Assembly (NCBI GenBank): GCA_016713035.1
Contig: JADJPW010000001.1
Span: 868,001-932,000 of the forward strand
Origin: Verrucomicrobiaceae bacterium
Lineage (GTDB): Bacteria > Verrucomicrobiota > Verrucomicrobiia > Verrucomicrobiales > Verrucomicrobiaceae
Reading direction: 5' to 3'
Length of the DNA stretch: 64,000 nt
How positions within the stretch are numbered: the first letter of the stretch is position 1; every line of letters starts with the position of its first letter. Below, in pieces: positions 19,387 through 28,380 of the stretch. Under the pieces are notes generated by a model. That model did no database searches. It was not told the DNA's origin and saw only the letters and a list, made by a program, of their open reading frames with translations. The position numbers were made by a program, and so were the translations under genes.

Positions 19387-19391
19387 CCGTC

Positions 19392-20516
19392 TCAAGCCCC
19401 CAGGATGATGTCCGCAATCTGGCGTGATGCGGTGCCATCGCCAAAGGGATTCGATTTCCCAGCCATGGCGGCATAAGCGGCTGGATCCGAAAGCAGGCGG
19501 CGGGCGTTCGTGTGGATCTTCTCCTCATCGGTGCCGACGAGGATGGCGCAACCGGCATCAATGGCCTCCGGGCGCTCAGTGGTGTCTCGCAGGACGAGGA
19601 GCGGCTTTGAAAAGCTCGGTGCCTCCTCCTGGATACCTCCAGAATCACTCAGGATGATGAAGGCCTTCGACATCAGCCAGAGCAGGGCGGAGTAGGACAC
19701 TGGAGGCAGCAGGCGGATGCGCGAATGATCGGCCAGGATGGCTCTCGCTGGTGCCTGAACATTCGGATTCAAATGCACCGGATACACAAAAAAGCGTGTC
19801 AGGAAACTCATCCGCGAGCCGGACGATGGAGCGGAAGGTATTCTCCAGGCCACCGCCGAAGGATTCACGCCGATGACTGGTGACGAGGATCACGCGACGC
19901 CCATCCATGGCGCTGACGACATCGGCGGGAATCTCGTCCGTCGCCTGCAAGGCGTCGTGCGACTGCATCCAATGCAGCGCGTCCACCACCGTGTTGCCCG
20001 TCACAGTCACCTGCGACTCCGCAATGCCCTCGCGGAGCAAATTCTGCTTTGAGCGCACCGTCGGCGCAAAGTGATGCGTGGCGATGCGGCCCACGATGCA
20101 GCGGTTCACCTCCTCCGGGAACGGTGCCCAGATATTACCAGTGCGCAGCCCCGCCTCAACATGACCTACCGGGATGCGGCGGTAGAAACCGCACATGCCG
20201 CCGACGAAGGCGCTCGTCGTATCGCCCTGCACGATGATCTCATCCGGCTGGGTGTCCTCAATGGCCTTGTCGATGGCTTTGAAAAGAAGGCTGGTCAAAC
20301 CGGCGAGCGTCTGGCCTGGCGTCATGAGGTTGAGGTCCATGTCCGCCTTCATGCGAAACACCGCCAGCGCCTGATCGAGCATCTCACGATGCTGGCCGGT
20401 GGAGCAGGCGATGCACTCAAACTCCTCTGGGCGGCTGCGCAGATGATGGATGACGGGAGCCAGTTTAATGACTTCAGGGCGGGTCCCGAAGAGGACAAGA
20501 ACGCGCTTTTGTTCAT
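19392..20516 (-). CDS. wecB: UDP-N-acetylglucosamine 2-epimerase (non-hydrolysing), two frame breaks
   Basis: The core in the middle frame carries VQGDTTSAFVGGMCGFYRRIPVGHVEAGLRTGN, PFPEEVNR and VTSHRRESFGGGLENTF; the last frame carries VYPVHLNPNVQAPAR, ILSDSGGIQEEAPSFSKP and TERPEAIDAG, all WecB hallmarks including catalytic Asp, Glu and His positions. Two breaks are needed: one extra A in the four-base A run (TTTT on plus, 20507-20510) gives MNKKRVLVLFGTRPEVIK from ATG 20516, and one T fewer in the six-base run (AAAAAA on plus, 19788-19793) gives DTLFVYPVHLNPN. The result is 374 residues, the normal length. It converts UDP-GlcNAc to UDP-ManNAc for WecC. Confidence 0.87.
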
Positions 20517-20559
20517 TTTAGACTAGATGATATTTCCAAACACCTATGTTAGCCGTATA

Positions 20560-22068
20560 TCAAAAAGGACGCACCCGCTCGTAAAGAGCTGCTGAATAAC
20601 CAGGAGTAATTCGCCCCACCTGCAAAATGAAGTGCGGCACATGGGTAACGAAGTTGTGTTCAATCAGACGATAGCCCTCCAATTCAGGAGGAACTAGACG
20701 GCCTGTATTCACCTGCTGAACAAACAGAAAATCCTCGCTACGCGGTGCCTCTGGCTGAAACAATGCCGCATTGGCGTCATGCTCTGCGCATGGAAATAAG
20801 GCACCAGTAAAGCCGATCTTTGCTTCAGGAGCCTTTTCTCTTACCGAAGCCATCCAGCCTCGCGTCGTATGCAACGGAACCCCGTGAGAAAGATATGAGG
20901 TAAAGCGAACCAGATCGGTTGCTATCATTGCCCCGTTTGCCACTCCCGTAAGGATGATGGCTATTGCAGCCAACCAAGCTAAACGTTTGTCGTTTGCAGG
21001 CTTTAGTGCCGAAGAAGCGAAGGGCATCAGCATGACCATCATAACCGGCAGTAAAGGCAGGAAAACATAGCTTCGAAACGGTGCCCTTACGCCTAGCCTC
21101 CAGCATAGCAGCAAGAATAGAATGCCCGCCAGACTCGAGAGAAATGCATCAACGCCAGCCCTCACATTTCGCTGGGCTCGATCCGCCAACAGTACACCAC
21201 AAGCAACAAGAGGCAATAACAGTAGCGGATACTCAACCTTCCTCACAAACCATGCGGCAAAGTAAGTCAACTCACTGATGGTCAAGTTGAACCTTCCCAC
21301 CTGATAGAAACCCTGTATAAAACCCACCCACTCCCCAGGATACAAGGTGACAAATACAATTGACGCTGCACACGCTATTGTTACGGAAAAAGCAGTTACC
21401 CGAAGCCACTTCAACGAGCAAGCCTCCTTACCTGAGGCCAATAAAAAGCTGATCATTGCAGCTAGAAGCACTCCAGGAACAGGATTGAACCAGAATACTA
21501 AGGCACAGCCAACCCCTAGGAAAAAAAGTGTCCAATATGTGATCCGGCAGCCCAACGCTAACCACAGAAACAAACATATTGGAGCGCAGGTCACGCTCTC
21601 GGGTCGGCTTGGATCGTAGCAGGACCAGTTGAAGAACGATGCCACTAGAATCTGCATCAAACAATTGCACCAGGCAGGAACATCTTTTGGTAGCACGCGA
21701 TTTACTGCGAGCAGCAGAAAGGCCGTCGAAACCACATGCATGAGTGCAAGAACCAAGTGCAGACGATGGTAGTCCCCGCCAGATAGCATAGCCAGCAGCA
21801 TAGGCGTGAGAAACCCATGAGAATAAGTGTTCTCAGCATGAGCGTAACCAGTCTGCCATTCTAAAAACGGTGCGAAAACCAGATTATTGAACCGGCCGGT
21901 CTCAGCGTATGACTTGACATGCGGCCAAAAACCAGCCGCATCTCCATCCCAAATCGGATAGTCAGCCAAAGCACGCACGATCTGATAGCCGCAGATCAAC
22001 GCCATCAGAACAAAGAAAACGATGTATTTAGAGGTACTCGGCGATCTTTGGACAAACAAACCGCTCAT
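20560..22068 (-). CDS. Polytopic membrane protein, GT-C-like glycosyltransferase
   Basis: A 502-residue protein with about ten hydrophobic helices (first YIVFFVLMALICGYQIV), a short acidic loop YPIWDGDAAGFWPHV after helix 1, and a soluble C-terminal 100 residues. An acidic dyad just after the first helix is typical of GT39/GT83-like GT-C enzymes, which use polyprenyl-phosphate sugars outside the membrane. It is therefore a candidate acceptor-modifying transferase using the lipid-linked sugar made by the neighbouring DPM1-like enzyme. It overlaps the wecE stop (ATGA). Family assignment is tentative. Confidence 0.6.
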   Translation of the reverse strand: MSGLFVQRSPSTSKYIVFFVLMALICGYQIVRALADYPIWDGDAAGFWPHVKSYAETGRFNNLVFAPFLEWQTGYAHAENTYSHGFLTPMLLAMLSGGDYHRLHLVLALMHVVSTAFLLLAVNRVLPKDVPAWCNCLMQILVASFFNWSCYDPSRPESVTCAPICLFLWLALGCRITYWTLFFLGVGCALVFWFNPVPGVLLAAMISFLLASGKEACSLKWLRVTAFSVTIACAASIVFVTLYPGEWVGFIQGFYQVGRFNLTISELTYFAAWFVRKVEYPLLLLPLVACGVLLADRAQRNVRAGVDAFLSSLAGILFLLLCWRLGVRAPFRSYVFLPLLPVMMVMLMPFASSALKPANDKRLAWLAAIAIILTGVANGAMIATDLVRFTSYLSHGVPLHTTRGWMASVREKAPEAKIGFTGALFPCAEHDANAALFQPEAPRSEDFLFVQQVNTGRLVPPELEGYRLIEHNFVTHVPHFILQVGRITPGYSAALYERVRPF

Positions 22069-23192
22069 ATAATTACCCCTTTCATGGCGGCGATAACCTC
22101 GCCTTGCTGCGCATCGGTTATGGAATTAAAGAACGGCAGACGCAGCAGGCGGTCGCTGAGGTCTTCGGTGACGGGGCAGTCCCCTGCTCTGCCGCCGAAG
22201 CGGGAGCCGAACTCGGAGATGTGCAGCGGCAGGTAGTGGAAAACGGCGATGATGTTTCTGGCCTTGAGATGAGCGATTAGGGCCATGCGGGCCTCCAGAC
22301 TTGGCAACAACAGGTAGTACATGTGCCAGGCCTGCTCGCACTCGGCAGGCACCACGGGCTGGCGGATGCCGTTGCCAGCGCACCAATCGGCCAGTTCTAT
22401 CTGATAACGCTCCCAGATCTGTTGGCGGCGCTTTTGAATTTGCGGCCAGACTTCGAGCTGAGCATAGAGGAATGCGGCTAGCACGTCGCTCATCACGTAG
22501 CTACTGCCGACATCGACCCAGGAGTATTTGTCCACCTGGCCACGGAAGAAGCGGGCGCGGTTGGTGCCTTTCTCGCGGATGATTTCGGCGCGTTCGGCGA
22601 ATTTGGCGTCGTTGATGAGAAGTGCGCCACCTTCGCCACAGGTGATGTTTTTGGTCTCGTGGAAGCTTTGGGTCGCCATGCAGCCAAAGGTGCCAAGCCA
22701 GCGGCCTTTGTATTTACCGAAGAGACCGTGTGCATTGTCTTCAACGACGGGAATACCGTGTTGGTTTGCAATCCTCATGATTTCATCCATCTCGCAGCCT
22801 ACACCTGCGTAATGCACGGGAACGATGGCTTTTGTGCGTGGCGTGATGAGTGCCTCAAGCTTGGACTCATCCATGTTCAATGTATCAGGCCGGACATCGC
22901 AGAAGACGATTTTCGCTCCACGCATCACAAAGGCGTTCGGCGTCGAGACAAAGGTGAACGAAGGCACAATGACTTCGTCGCCTTCCTTGATCTCTAGAAG
23001 GATGGCGGCCATTTCCAGCGCATGAGTGCAGGAAGTAGTCACAAGCGCTTTTTTCACACCTAGTTCAGCTTCGAGCAGTGCGTGGCACTTCTTGGAAAAG
23101 GTCTGATCTCCTGCGATCTGGCCGATGGTGATGGTCTGGAAGATGTATTCCAGCTCACGACCACGCAGCGATGAGCGATTAAAGGGAATCAT
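22065..23192 (-). CDS. wecE: dTDP-4-amino-4,6-dideoxygalactose transaminase (WecE-like, DegT family)
   Basis: A 375-residue PLP-dependent sugar aminotransferase. From ATG 23192 it begins MIPFNRSSLRGRELEYI, matching the WecE N-terminus. ALVTTSCTHALEMAA binds PLP phosphate, VVEDNAHG holds the ring-contacting Asp, and SFHETKNITCGEGGALL contains the Schiff-base Lys. HYLPLHISEFG and LPFFNSIT close the active site. It aminates dTDP-4-keto-6-deoxyglucose (from RfbB at 28771) at C4. A TTG 11 codons upstream is a less likely start. It is translationally coupled to the GT-C-like gene. It is the first gene downstream of the two KAS III genes, 36 nt away. Confidence 0.87.
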   Translation of the reverse strand: MIPFNRSSLRGRELEYIFQTITIGQIAGDQTFSKKCHALLEAELGVKKALVTTSCTHALEMAAILLEIKEGDEVIVPSFTFVSTPNAFVMRGAKIVFCDVRPDTLNMDESKLEALITPRTKAIVPVHYAGVGCEMDEIMRIANQHGIPVVEDNAHGLFGKYKGRWLGTFGCMATQSFHETKNITCGEGGALLINDAKFAERAEIIREKGTNRARFFRGQVDKYSWVDVGSSYVMSDVLAAFLYAQLEVWPQIQKRRQQIWERYQIELADWCAGNGIRQPVVPAECEQAWHMYYLLLPSLEARMALIAHLKARNIIAVFHYLPLHISEFGSRFGGRAGDCPVTEDLSDRLLRLPFFNSITDAQQGEVIAAMKGVII

Positions 23193-23228
23193 AGGTGTGA
23201 ATGGATAAGGCAGCGTGTTGTCCAACCC

Positions 23229-24236
23229 TCATGCCTGCCAGCGCAGAAGTGTGGCGGCCCATGAGTAGCCGACACCGAAGCCCACCAACATGATTTTCAT
23301 TCCTGCATGCAGCTTGCCTTCTTTTTGGGCCTCGCGAAGAGCGATGGGGATGGTGGCAGAGACGGTATTGCCTGTGGTCCGCATGCTGACGACGAATTTT
23401 TCCTTGGGGATGCCTATTTTGCGGCGCAAAAATTCCAACATGTATTGGTTGGCTTGGTGGAAAACGAAAAGGTCGATGTCATCGTGCTTCATCTCCACTT
23501 TCGCGAGTAGGGTGTCGATCGACTTGGGCACCATATCCTGCGTGAAGGCGAAAATCTCGGGCCCATTCATGAAAAGGCAGCTTTCGCTCTTTGGATTGCC
23601 GTGTTCATCCCAGGAGACTTCGTCACTGGACTGTGGTTTACGTGCAGCACCGGCTTCGACGATGAGATGATGTGCCCCTGCCCCATCGGTGCCAAAGACA
23701 AAAGGACCGACACTTTCCTGCTCACCCGCTTCTAACAGTGTGGCAGCAGCGGCATCGCCGAAAAGGGTGCGGACGGACTTGTCCTGAACATGCATGAATT
23801 TGCTATAGGTGTCTGCGGTGATGAGGAGCACTCGCTTCGCCTGTCCCGTCTCGATCAGGCCCTTGGCGAGGCTCAGGCCATAAACATAGCCGGAGCAGCC
23901 GAGATTGAAGTCGAGCGCTCCAGCCGTCGTCGGAAGGCCCAGGCGATGCTGCATGACGCAGGCGCTCGTCGGCAGGCAATAATCCGGGCTTTGCGTGCAA
24001 AAGAGCAAAAAGTCGATGTCCGCTGGCGTGCAGGCTCCGCTAGCAAAAAGCTTCTGCGCGGCCTTCACGCCGAGATCGGCGGCGGTTTCACCTTCAGCAG
24101 CGATGTGGCGCTCGGTGATCCCGATTTTTGCCTCAATGCGCTCTGGCGTCCATTCGGGAAACTCGCGGGAGAGCTCCTCATTACCGAGCACGCGCTCCGG
24201 CAGATGGTATTCGATGGCTTTGATGAAGACGTTCAT
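23229..24236 (-). CDS. 3-oxoacyl-ACP synthase III-like protein (KAS III), copy A
   Basis: A 335-residue FabH-fold protein beginning MNVFIKAIEYHLPERVLGN. FNLGCSGYVYGL holds the nucleophile Cys114, FHQANQYMLEFL the His, and RTTGNTVSATIP the Asn, so the Cys-His-Asn triad is intact. FabH-like enzymes condense an acyl-CoA or acyl-ACP with malonyl-ACP, or act as acyl transferases. The start overlaps the second KAS III gene as ATGA. Two different KAS III proteins beside a free-standing ACP, inside a glycan locus, indicate a dedicated acyl-group supply rather than bulk fatty-acid synthesis. Confidence 0.88.
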   Translation of the reverse strand: MNVFIKAIEYHLPERVLGNEELSREFPEWTPERIEAKIGITERHIAAEGETAADLGVKAAQKLFASGACTPADIDFLLFCTQSPDYCLPTSACVMQHRLGLPTTAGALDFNLGCSGYVYGLSLAKGLIETGQAKRVLLITADTYSKFMHVQDKSVRTLFGDAAAATLLEAGEQESVGPFVFGTDGAGAHHLIVEAGAARKPQSSDEVSWDEHGNPKSESCLFMNGPEIFAFTQDMVPKSIDTLLAKVEMKHDDIDLFVFHQANQYMLEFLRRKIGIPKEKFVVSMRTTGNTVSATIPIALREAQKEGKLHAGMKIMLVGFGVGYSWAATLLRWQA

Positions 24237-25303
24237 CGTTTTTCGTCCACGAGTATCAGCTCTGGGCAGATCAAGGGGCCAGTGGTGAGAGAGCAGCCTG
24301 CCCAAGAGTAGCCGACGCCGAATCCGGCCATCACGAGGCGCAGTGAGCCTGCAGCGAGGGCATCTCTACGGGTGACGGTGAGTGTGAGTGGGATAGAGGC
24401 ACAGCTAGTGTTGCCATACTCACCGAGGGAGAGTGGGGTTTTATCCAACGGCACGTTCATCTTGGTGCCGAGGTGCTGGAGCATGAATTTATTTGCCTGA
24501 TGAAAGAGGAAAGCGTCCACGTCTGCGGCTGTCCATCCGCTTGACTCCATCAGTCCGGCGATGAGCGGCGGCACCTCAGCCAGGGTGAAGGCAAAAATTT
24601 CTGCTCCATCCATATAGAGGTCCTGCTGACCACGTTCATTATTCCCTTCCACTTTATGACGCTGGGCAGTTTCCACACTGGCGGGAATGCGGCAGCCACC
24701 TGCGGGCACGATGAGGTTTTTCCAGCCTGCACCGTCTGTACCGAGCGAGAATGTCATCGAAGAGGCATTCCCATCCTGTATGAGTGCGGTAGCACTGCCC
24801 GCATCACCGAAGAGTAACGAAGTGGAACGATCCTGTGGCGAGGTGAGCCGACCAATCGTGTCACCGACGAGCAAGAGGCCGCGTTTCAGACCTGATGCGG
24901 CGATGAGGCTGCTCGCCGTCCAAAGGCCGTACACATAACCTGAGCAGCCCATGCCAATGTCAAAGCAGGCACAGTCCTTCGAGAGGACCAAACGATGCTG
25001 GAGCACACAGCTCGTGGCTGGAAGCACATGATCGCCTGTTTGTGAGACAAAAAGGAGAAAGTCCACGCTGTCTCGTTCCCAGCCGAGTTCGTTTATCAGT
25101 CGATCTGCGGCTTCATAGCACAAATCAGAGGCACAGAGCGTGCCTGTGGAGACATGGCGCTGTTTGACCCCCGTGCTACGGGTGATCTTGGCGAGATCTT
25201 CGGCCCCAAAGGCAGCGACAGCCGCTGCACTATCCCACTTTGCTGCGGGAACGGCACTGGCGACGCCAGCGAGGCTGACTCCGTTGATTTTGAGCAATGG
25301 CAT
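24233..25303 (-). CDS. 3-oxoacyl-ACP synthase III-like protein (KAS III), copy B
   Basis: A 356-residue FabH-fold protein. DIGMGCSGYVYGLWTA contains the nucleophile Cys120, FLFHQANKFMLQHLG the His and GEYGNTSCASIPL the Asn. It is clearly a diverged paralogue of copy A: N-termini differ strongly while catalytic blocks match. Both may act in sequence (initiation and extension) or form a heteromer. It ends with a short extra tail (PLICPELILVDEKR) overlapping the start of copy A, and its own start lies 5 nt after the ACP stop. Confidence 0.88.
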   Translation of the reverse strand: MPLLKINGVSLAGVASAVPAAKWDSAAAVAAFGAEDLAKITRSTGVKQRHVSTGTLCASDLCYEAADRLINELGWERDSVDFLLFVSQTGDHVLPATSCVLQHRLVLSKDCACFDIGMGCSGYVYGLWTASSLIAASGLKRGLLLVGDTIGRLTSPQDRSTSLLFGDAGSATALIQDGNASSMTFSLGTDGAGWKNLIVPAGGCRIPASVETAQRHKVEGNNERGQQDLYMDGAEIFAFTLAEVPPLIAGLMESSGWTAADVDAFLFHQANKFMLQHLGTKMNVPLDKTPLSLGEYGNTSCASIPLTLTVTRRDALAAGSLRLVMAGFGVGYSWAGCSLTTGPLICPELILVDEKR

Positions 25304-25308
25304 GAGGA

Positions 25309-25527
25309 TCAGGCTACGAGCGCGGCGAGGTCATCGACGGTTTTGCAGTCTTTGAGCGCAGCGGGAGAGACTTTTTTGCCATACTTGGCATCAGCCAATG
25401 CGATGAAACTAACCACCGCGAGTGAATCCCACTCCAGGATGTCGGAGAGAGCCTGACCAGCGCTAATGCTTCCTACTGGCGAGTCGATGGCAGATTCGAG
25501 GTGCGTGATGAATTCGGCGATGTTCAT
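25309..25527 (-). CDS. Acyl carrier protein, dedicated
   Basis: A 72-residue protein with the phosphopantetheine attachment motif EWDSLAV (Ser35), helix 1 NIAEFITHLESAI, and the acidic, Ala-rich helices of ACPs. It is shorter than housekeeping AcpP and has DILEWDSL rather than DLGADSLD, as in ACPs of specialised clusters. It lies 5 nt both from the KAS III gene and from the GNAT gene, so it presumably tethers the acyl group made by the two KAS III enzymes and donates it to the GNAT. Confidence 0.88.
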   Translation of the reverse strand: MNIAEFITHLESAIDSPVGSISAGQALSDILEWDSLAVVSFIALADAKYGKKVSPAALKDCKTVDDLAALVA

Positions 25528-25532
25528 GGTTT

Positions 25533-26255
25533 TCAGTAGAGTTTGCGGAGGATGGCGTGAGTGGAACGGACTTTGAGGCGCATGTTGCCGATGAGGTGCT
25601 GCACGATGACGCGGTGTTCAGCGGAGAAGCTGGTGGTGACTCGTTTCACGCCGAGGCTGCCGAGGTAGTTGAAATAAAAGCTGTCAGCGATGAGACCGAT
25701 GCCGCTGCCTTTGTGATCCACCCGCACGGCACTGAGCAGACCGATGGCGTGATCTGGAGCGGCAAATTTATGCGTCTTGAAGGTGAGTGTGCGGCCATCC
25801 GCCGGATCGACCATGCGGCAGACTTCTTCATCGGCAGCGAGGAAGGATTTTTTGACGTACTCTTGATAACGACGGCCACCGAGCACTGCGCCGATGCCGG
25901 GGTCTTTGCTGTAGCGGTCGAGATCGAAGCTGGTTCCGGCGATTTCGAGTACTTCGGCCAAAACGGCTTCGCTAGTAACTTTTTCAAATCGGTAAGGCTG
26001 GCCTTCGGTGTTGCGCTGTTGGACAGGAATGTCGCCAGTGAGCTGGATTTCGACCAAACGGAAGCCTGCAGCCTCCAGGGCATGAATCGCGGTCAAATCA
26101 CCCACGGGCACTTTGGCTGAAACATAGCGCGGTGAGTGCTGTGCACGATATTCTCCCTCAAAAGCGGCGAAGTCGGCCTGCGCGTCGAATTCACTAATGC
26201 CGAGCACCGCGCCGCCAAAGGCAAGGGAGTCGATTTCATTAAGGTGAACCTGCAT
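25533..26255 (-). CDS. GNAT-family acyltransferase, WecD/RffC-like
   Basis: A 240-residue protein with RffC/WecD-like features: a variable N-terminal half (YVSAKVPVGDLTAIHALEAAGFRLVEIQL) and a GNAT half with SFDLDRYSKDPGIG, then IGLLSAVRVDHKGSGIGLIADSF (pantetheine pyrophosphate loop, though the usual Q/RxxGxG/A is altered to HKGSGIG). WecD acetylates dTDP-Fuc4N. Placed beside an ACP and KAS III pair, this homologue may use an acyl-ACP instead of acetyl-CoA; that is inference. It sits 5 nt from the ACP gene and 4 nt from the glycosyltransferase gene. Confidence 0.75.
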   Translation of the reverse strand: MQVHLNEIDSLAFGGAVLGISEFDAQADFAAFEGEYRAQHSPRYVSAKVPVGDLTAIHALEAAGFRLVEIQLTGDIPVQQRNTEGQPYRFEKVTSEAVLAEVLEIAGTSFDLDRYSKDPGIGAVLGGRRYQEYVKKSFLAADEEVCRMVDPADGRTLTFKTHKFAAPDHAIGLLSAVRVDHKGSGIGLIADSFYFNYLGSLGVKRVTTSFSAEHRVIVQHLIGNMRLKVRSTHAILRKLY

Positions 26256-26259
26256 AGAC

Positions 26260-27243
26260 TTACTCTTTGACCAGACGCTGAGTGGCCGCGCCTGTGGTGG
26301 CGGGCACAGGAATGGGTGGGGCGAGGTTCAACGCGGTTTCGACGATGTAGAGTGGCCGCCCTTTGACCTCGTCGAAGATTTTTCCGAGATAGAGGCCGAT
26401 CACACCGAGATTCGCGAGCACAAGGCCAAAGAAGAAGCTGACAGCGACCATCGTGCTCGTCCAGCCTTGCAGGGCGGTGCCAAAGTAGAAGTAGCGGAAG
26501 ATCAGCAAGGCTGCGTAAAACCCGGAAGCGAGAGCGAGGGAGAAGCCAATCTTGATGGAGAGGCGCAGCGGCTTGCTAGATTGCGCAACGATGCACTGAA
26601 TGGCGAAGTCGAGGAGCTTCAGAAAACTATAAGAGCTTTTTCCAGCGAAGCGGGCTGCATGCTCGACATCCACAGTGGTGGTCTTGAAGCCGACGGCGTC
26701 GCGGAAGATGGGGAAGGAGCGGTTTCGCTCACGAAAGCGGCGCACGCTGTCGATGACGCGGCGGGAGGAGATGGAGAAATTCGAGATGGAGTTGTCCACC
26801 TTGATGTCGCCGAGGTAGTTGTAGATCTGAATGAACAGCCAGGAGACGAAGCGACGGTAAAAGGAGTCGATACGCAGGTGGCGGCGAGCGAGGACGACAT
26901 CGTAGCCTTCCTGAGCCTTGGTGAAGAGTTTGCCGATCTCTTCGGGCTTATCTTGAAGGTCGCAGTCCATGACGACGATCCATTCGCCGTCTGCGGCATC
27001 GAGTCCGGCCGCGATGGCGTAGTGCTGGCCGAAGTTGCGGCTCATTTTGATGGCTTTGAGCTTGCGATCACCTGCGGCGAGCTGCTGCATGCGCTCCCAA
27101 GAGCCGTCTTTGCCGCAGTCTTCGACCCACACGAGTTCGTAATCCGGCGTGATGGCCGAAACGGCGTCGGTGAGCCGACGATGAAGCTCGACGATACACT
27201 CGAGTGCTTTATAGACCGGGATGACGATGGAGATTTGAGGCAT
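26260..27243 (-). CDS. DPM1/ArnC-like polyprenyl-phosphate glycosyltransferase
   Basis: A 327-residue GT2 enzyme: ISIVIPVYKALECIVELHRR, VWVEDCGKDGSWERM, IKMSRNFGQHYAIAAGLDAADGEWIVVMDCDLQDKPEEI with the DxD, then the RRH and FRDAVGF blocks. Two C-terminal transmembrane helices (FSLALASGFYAALLIFRYFYFG and MVAVSFFFGLVLANLGVIGLYLG) place it with ArnC/GtrB, which transfer a sugar from a nucleotide to undecaprenyl phosphate. ATG 27243 is preferred to an upstream GTG that overlaps the Rieske gene. Together with the SMR-like protein at 28381 it resembles the ArnC plus ArnE/F pair. Confidence 0.85.
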   Translation of the reverse strand: MPQISIVIPVYKALECIVELHRRLTDAVSAITPDYELVWVEDCGKDGSWERMQQLAAGDRKLKAIKMSRNFGQHYAIAAGLDAADGEWIVVMDCDLQDKPEEIGKLFTKAQEGYDVVLARRHLRIDSFYRRFVSWLFIQIYNYLGDIKVDNSISNFSISSRRVIDSVRRFRERNRSFPIFRDAVGFKTTTVDVEHAARFAGKSSYSFLKLLDFAIQCIVAQSSKPLRLSIKIGFSLALASGFYAALLIFRYFYFGTALQGWTSTMVAVSFFFGLVLANLGVIGLYLGKIFDEVKGRPLYIVETALNLAPPIPVPATTGAATQRLVKE

Positions 27244-27257
27244 CGGAAGCGCTGGGA

Positions 27258-28373
27258 TCAGCGATTGCGCCACTTTTCGGGCAAGCGATCGAGAATGTAC
27301 TGCTGGAAGGCGAAAACGCGCTCTTCACGGCAGCTCATGACGCCTTTGTTTCGGCTATTTTCCAAGCCATGATGGATCATGGGCCAGATGTCCATGTCCT
27401 CGATGAGGATCTTGGCAAACTGCTTGATGAGGGGCTGAATGATGACACGCAGAGCGATCTGCATGGGCCAGCCGCCTTTTACTTCGCGGGGCATGAAGCC
27501 CACGATTTCATAGCGTGTCACGCCTGCGGCCACGGGCTGCACAAAGGCCCAAGTGGAAAAAATCTCATTATAATAGAGCAGGTTATTCGGGAAGATGTGC
27601 GTGTGCTTGAAGCGCTCGTAGTTCGGGCTCGGGAGGAGGAACTTGGAGAGGAATTTAAAGCCGCGATCGACGATGCCAGTTTTCCAGGGCTCCAAGTCGC
27701 CGTACCGAGTGTAAGCGGGGTTGAGGCGATGATCATGCAGCTCGGCCGCCTTGTAGTCCGTGAAAGTCGTCGGGTGCGCCATGGGGACATGGTAGCTCTC
27801 CACCGCGTTTTCTTCGATGATTTTCCAGTTCGTCTTATGCTCAGTGGTCCAATGCCAGATGAGCTTATGCTTGCCAAAGTATTGATCCAGCTCGGCGGCG
27901 AGGTCTGGCATGTCTTGCTGGATGGTGCTGTCTCCAGGAGCGAGATTGGCAAAAATCAGTGAACCGATGCGTGAGAGCCGCACAGGTGTGAGGCAGTAGT
28001 CGGTGGCTTTGATGCCACGAAAGCTAGAACCGTCTGGCAGGTGGCTGATTTGACCCTTTTCGCCGAATTCCCAGCCGTGATACATGCACTTGAGCTTCTC
28101 CGTGCAGCCCGTGCCCTCTTTGACGATCATGGAGTGGCGGTGCGGGCAGACATTCCGGAAGCCTTTGATCTCCCCGCCGAAATTCCTCACCACAACGGGC
28201 ACGCCAGCGATGTCGCGAGCGATGTAGCTGCCCTCTTTACCGAGCTGGTCGCTGACGCCGATGTATTGCCAGCTTTTGCGAAAGAGGTGCTCCACTTCAT
28301 CCTGCCAAAACTCCGTACTGGAGTAGTCCTCCGGGCGGAGCAGGTGCTCTAGTTTGCCACTATGAATGAACAT
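27258..28373 (-). CDS. Rieske non-haem iron oxygenase, alpha-subunit type
   Basis: A 371-residue protein. The Rieske [2Fe-2S] ligands are visible as CPHRH (Cys76, His78) and CMYHGW (Cys96, His99). The mononuclear iron site is ENAVESYHVPMAHP (His195, His200), and a downstream acidic EDMDIW may give the third ligand. Such enzymes hydroxylate or desaturate rings and acyl chains, or perform demethylations or N-oxygenations. No reductase partner lies nearby, so electrons must come from a general ferredoxin system. Its presence inside a sugar/acyl cluster suggests oxidation of the acyl chain or the amino-sugar. Confidence 0.88.
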   Translation of the reverse strand: MFIHSGKLEHLLRPEDYSSTEFWQDEVEHLFRKSWQYIGVSDQLGKEGSYIARDIAGVPVVVRNFGGEIKGFRNVCPHRHSMIVKEGTGCTEKLKCMYHGWEFGEKGQISHLPDGSSFRGIKATDYCLTPVRLSRIGSLIFANLAPGDSTIQQDMPDLAAELDQYFGKHKLIWHWTTEHKTNWKIIEENAVESYHVPMAHPTTFTDYKAAELHDHRLNPAYTRYGDLEPWKTGIVDRGFKFLSKFLLPSPNYERFKHTHIFPNNLLYYNEIFSTWAFVQPVAAGVTRYEIVGFMPREVKGGWPMQIALRVIIQPLIKQFAKILIEDMDIWPMIHHGLENSRNKGVMSCREERVFAFQQYILDRLPEKWRNR

Positions 28374-28380
28374 GACTCTT

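Noticed and set aside
17281..19395. A 704-residue flippase with a long soluble N-terminus
   Set aside because: The extra 266 residues are antisense to the GT25 gene and show no membrane or domain character; the flippase starts at 18597.
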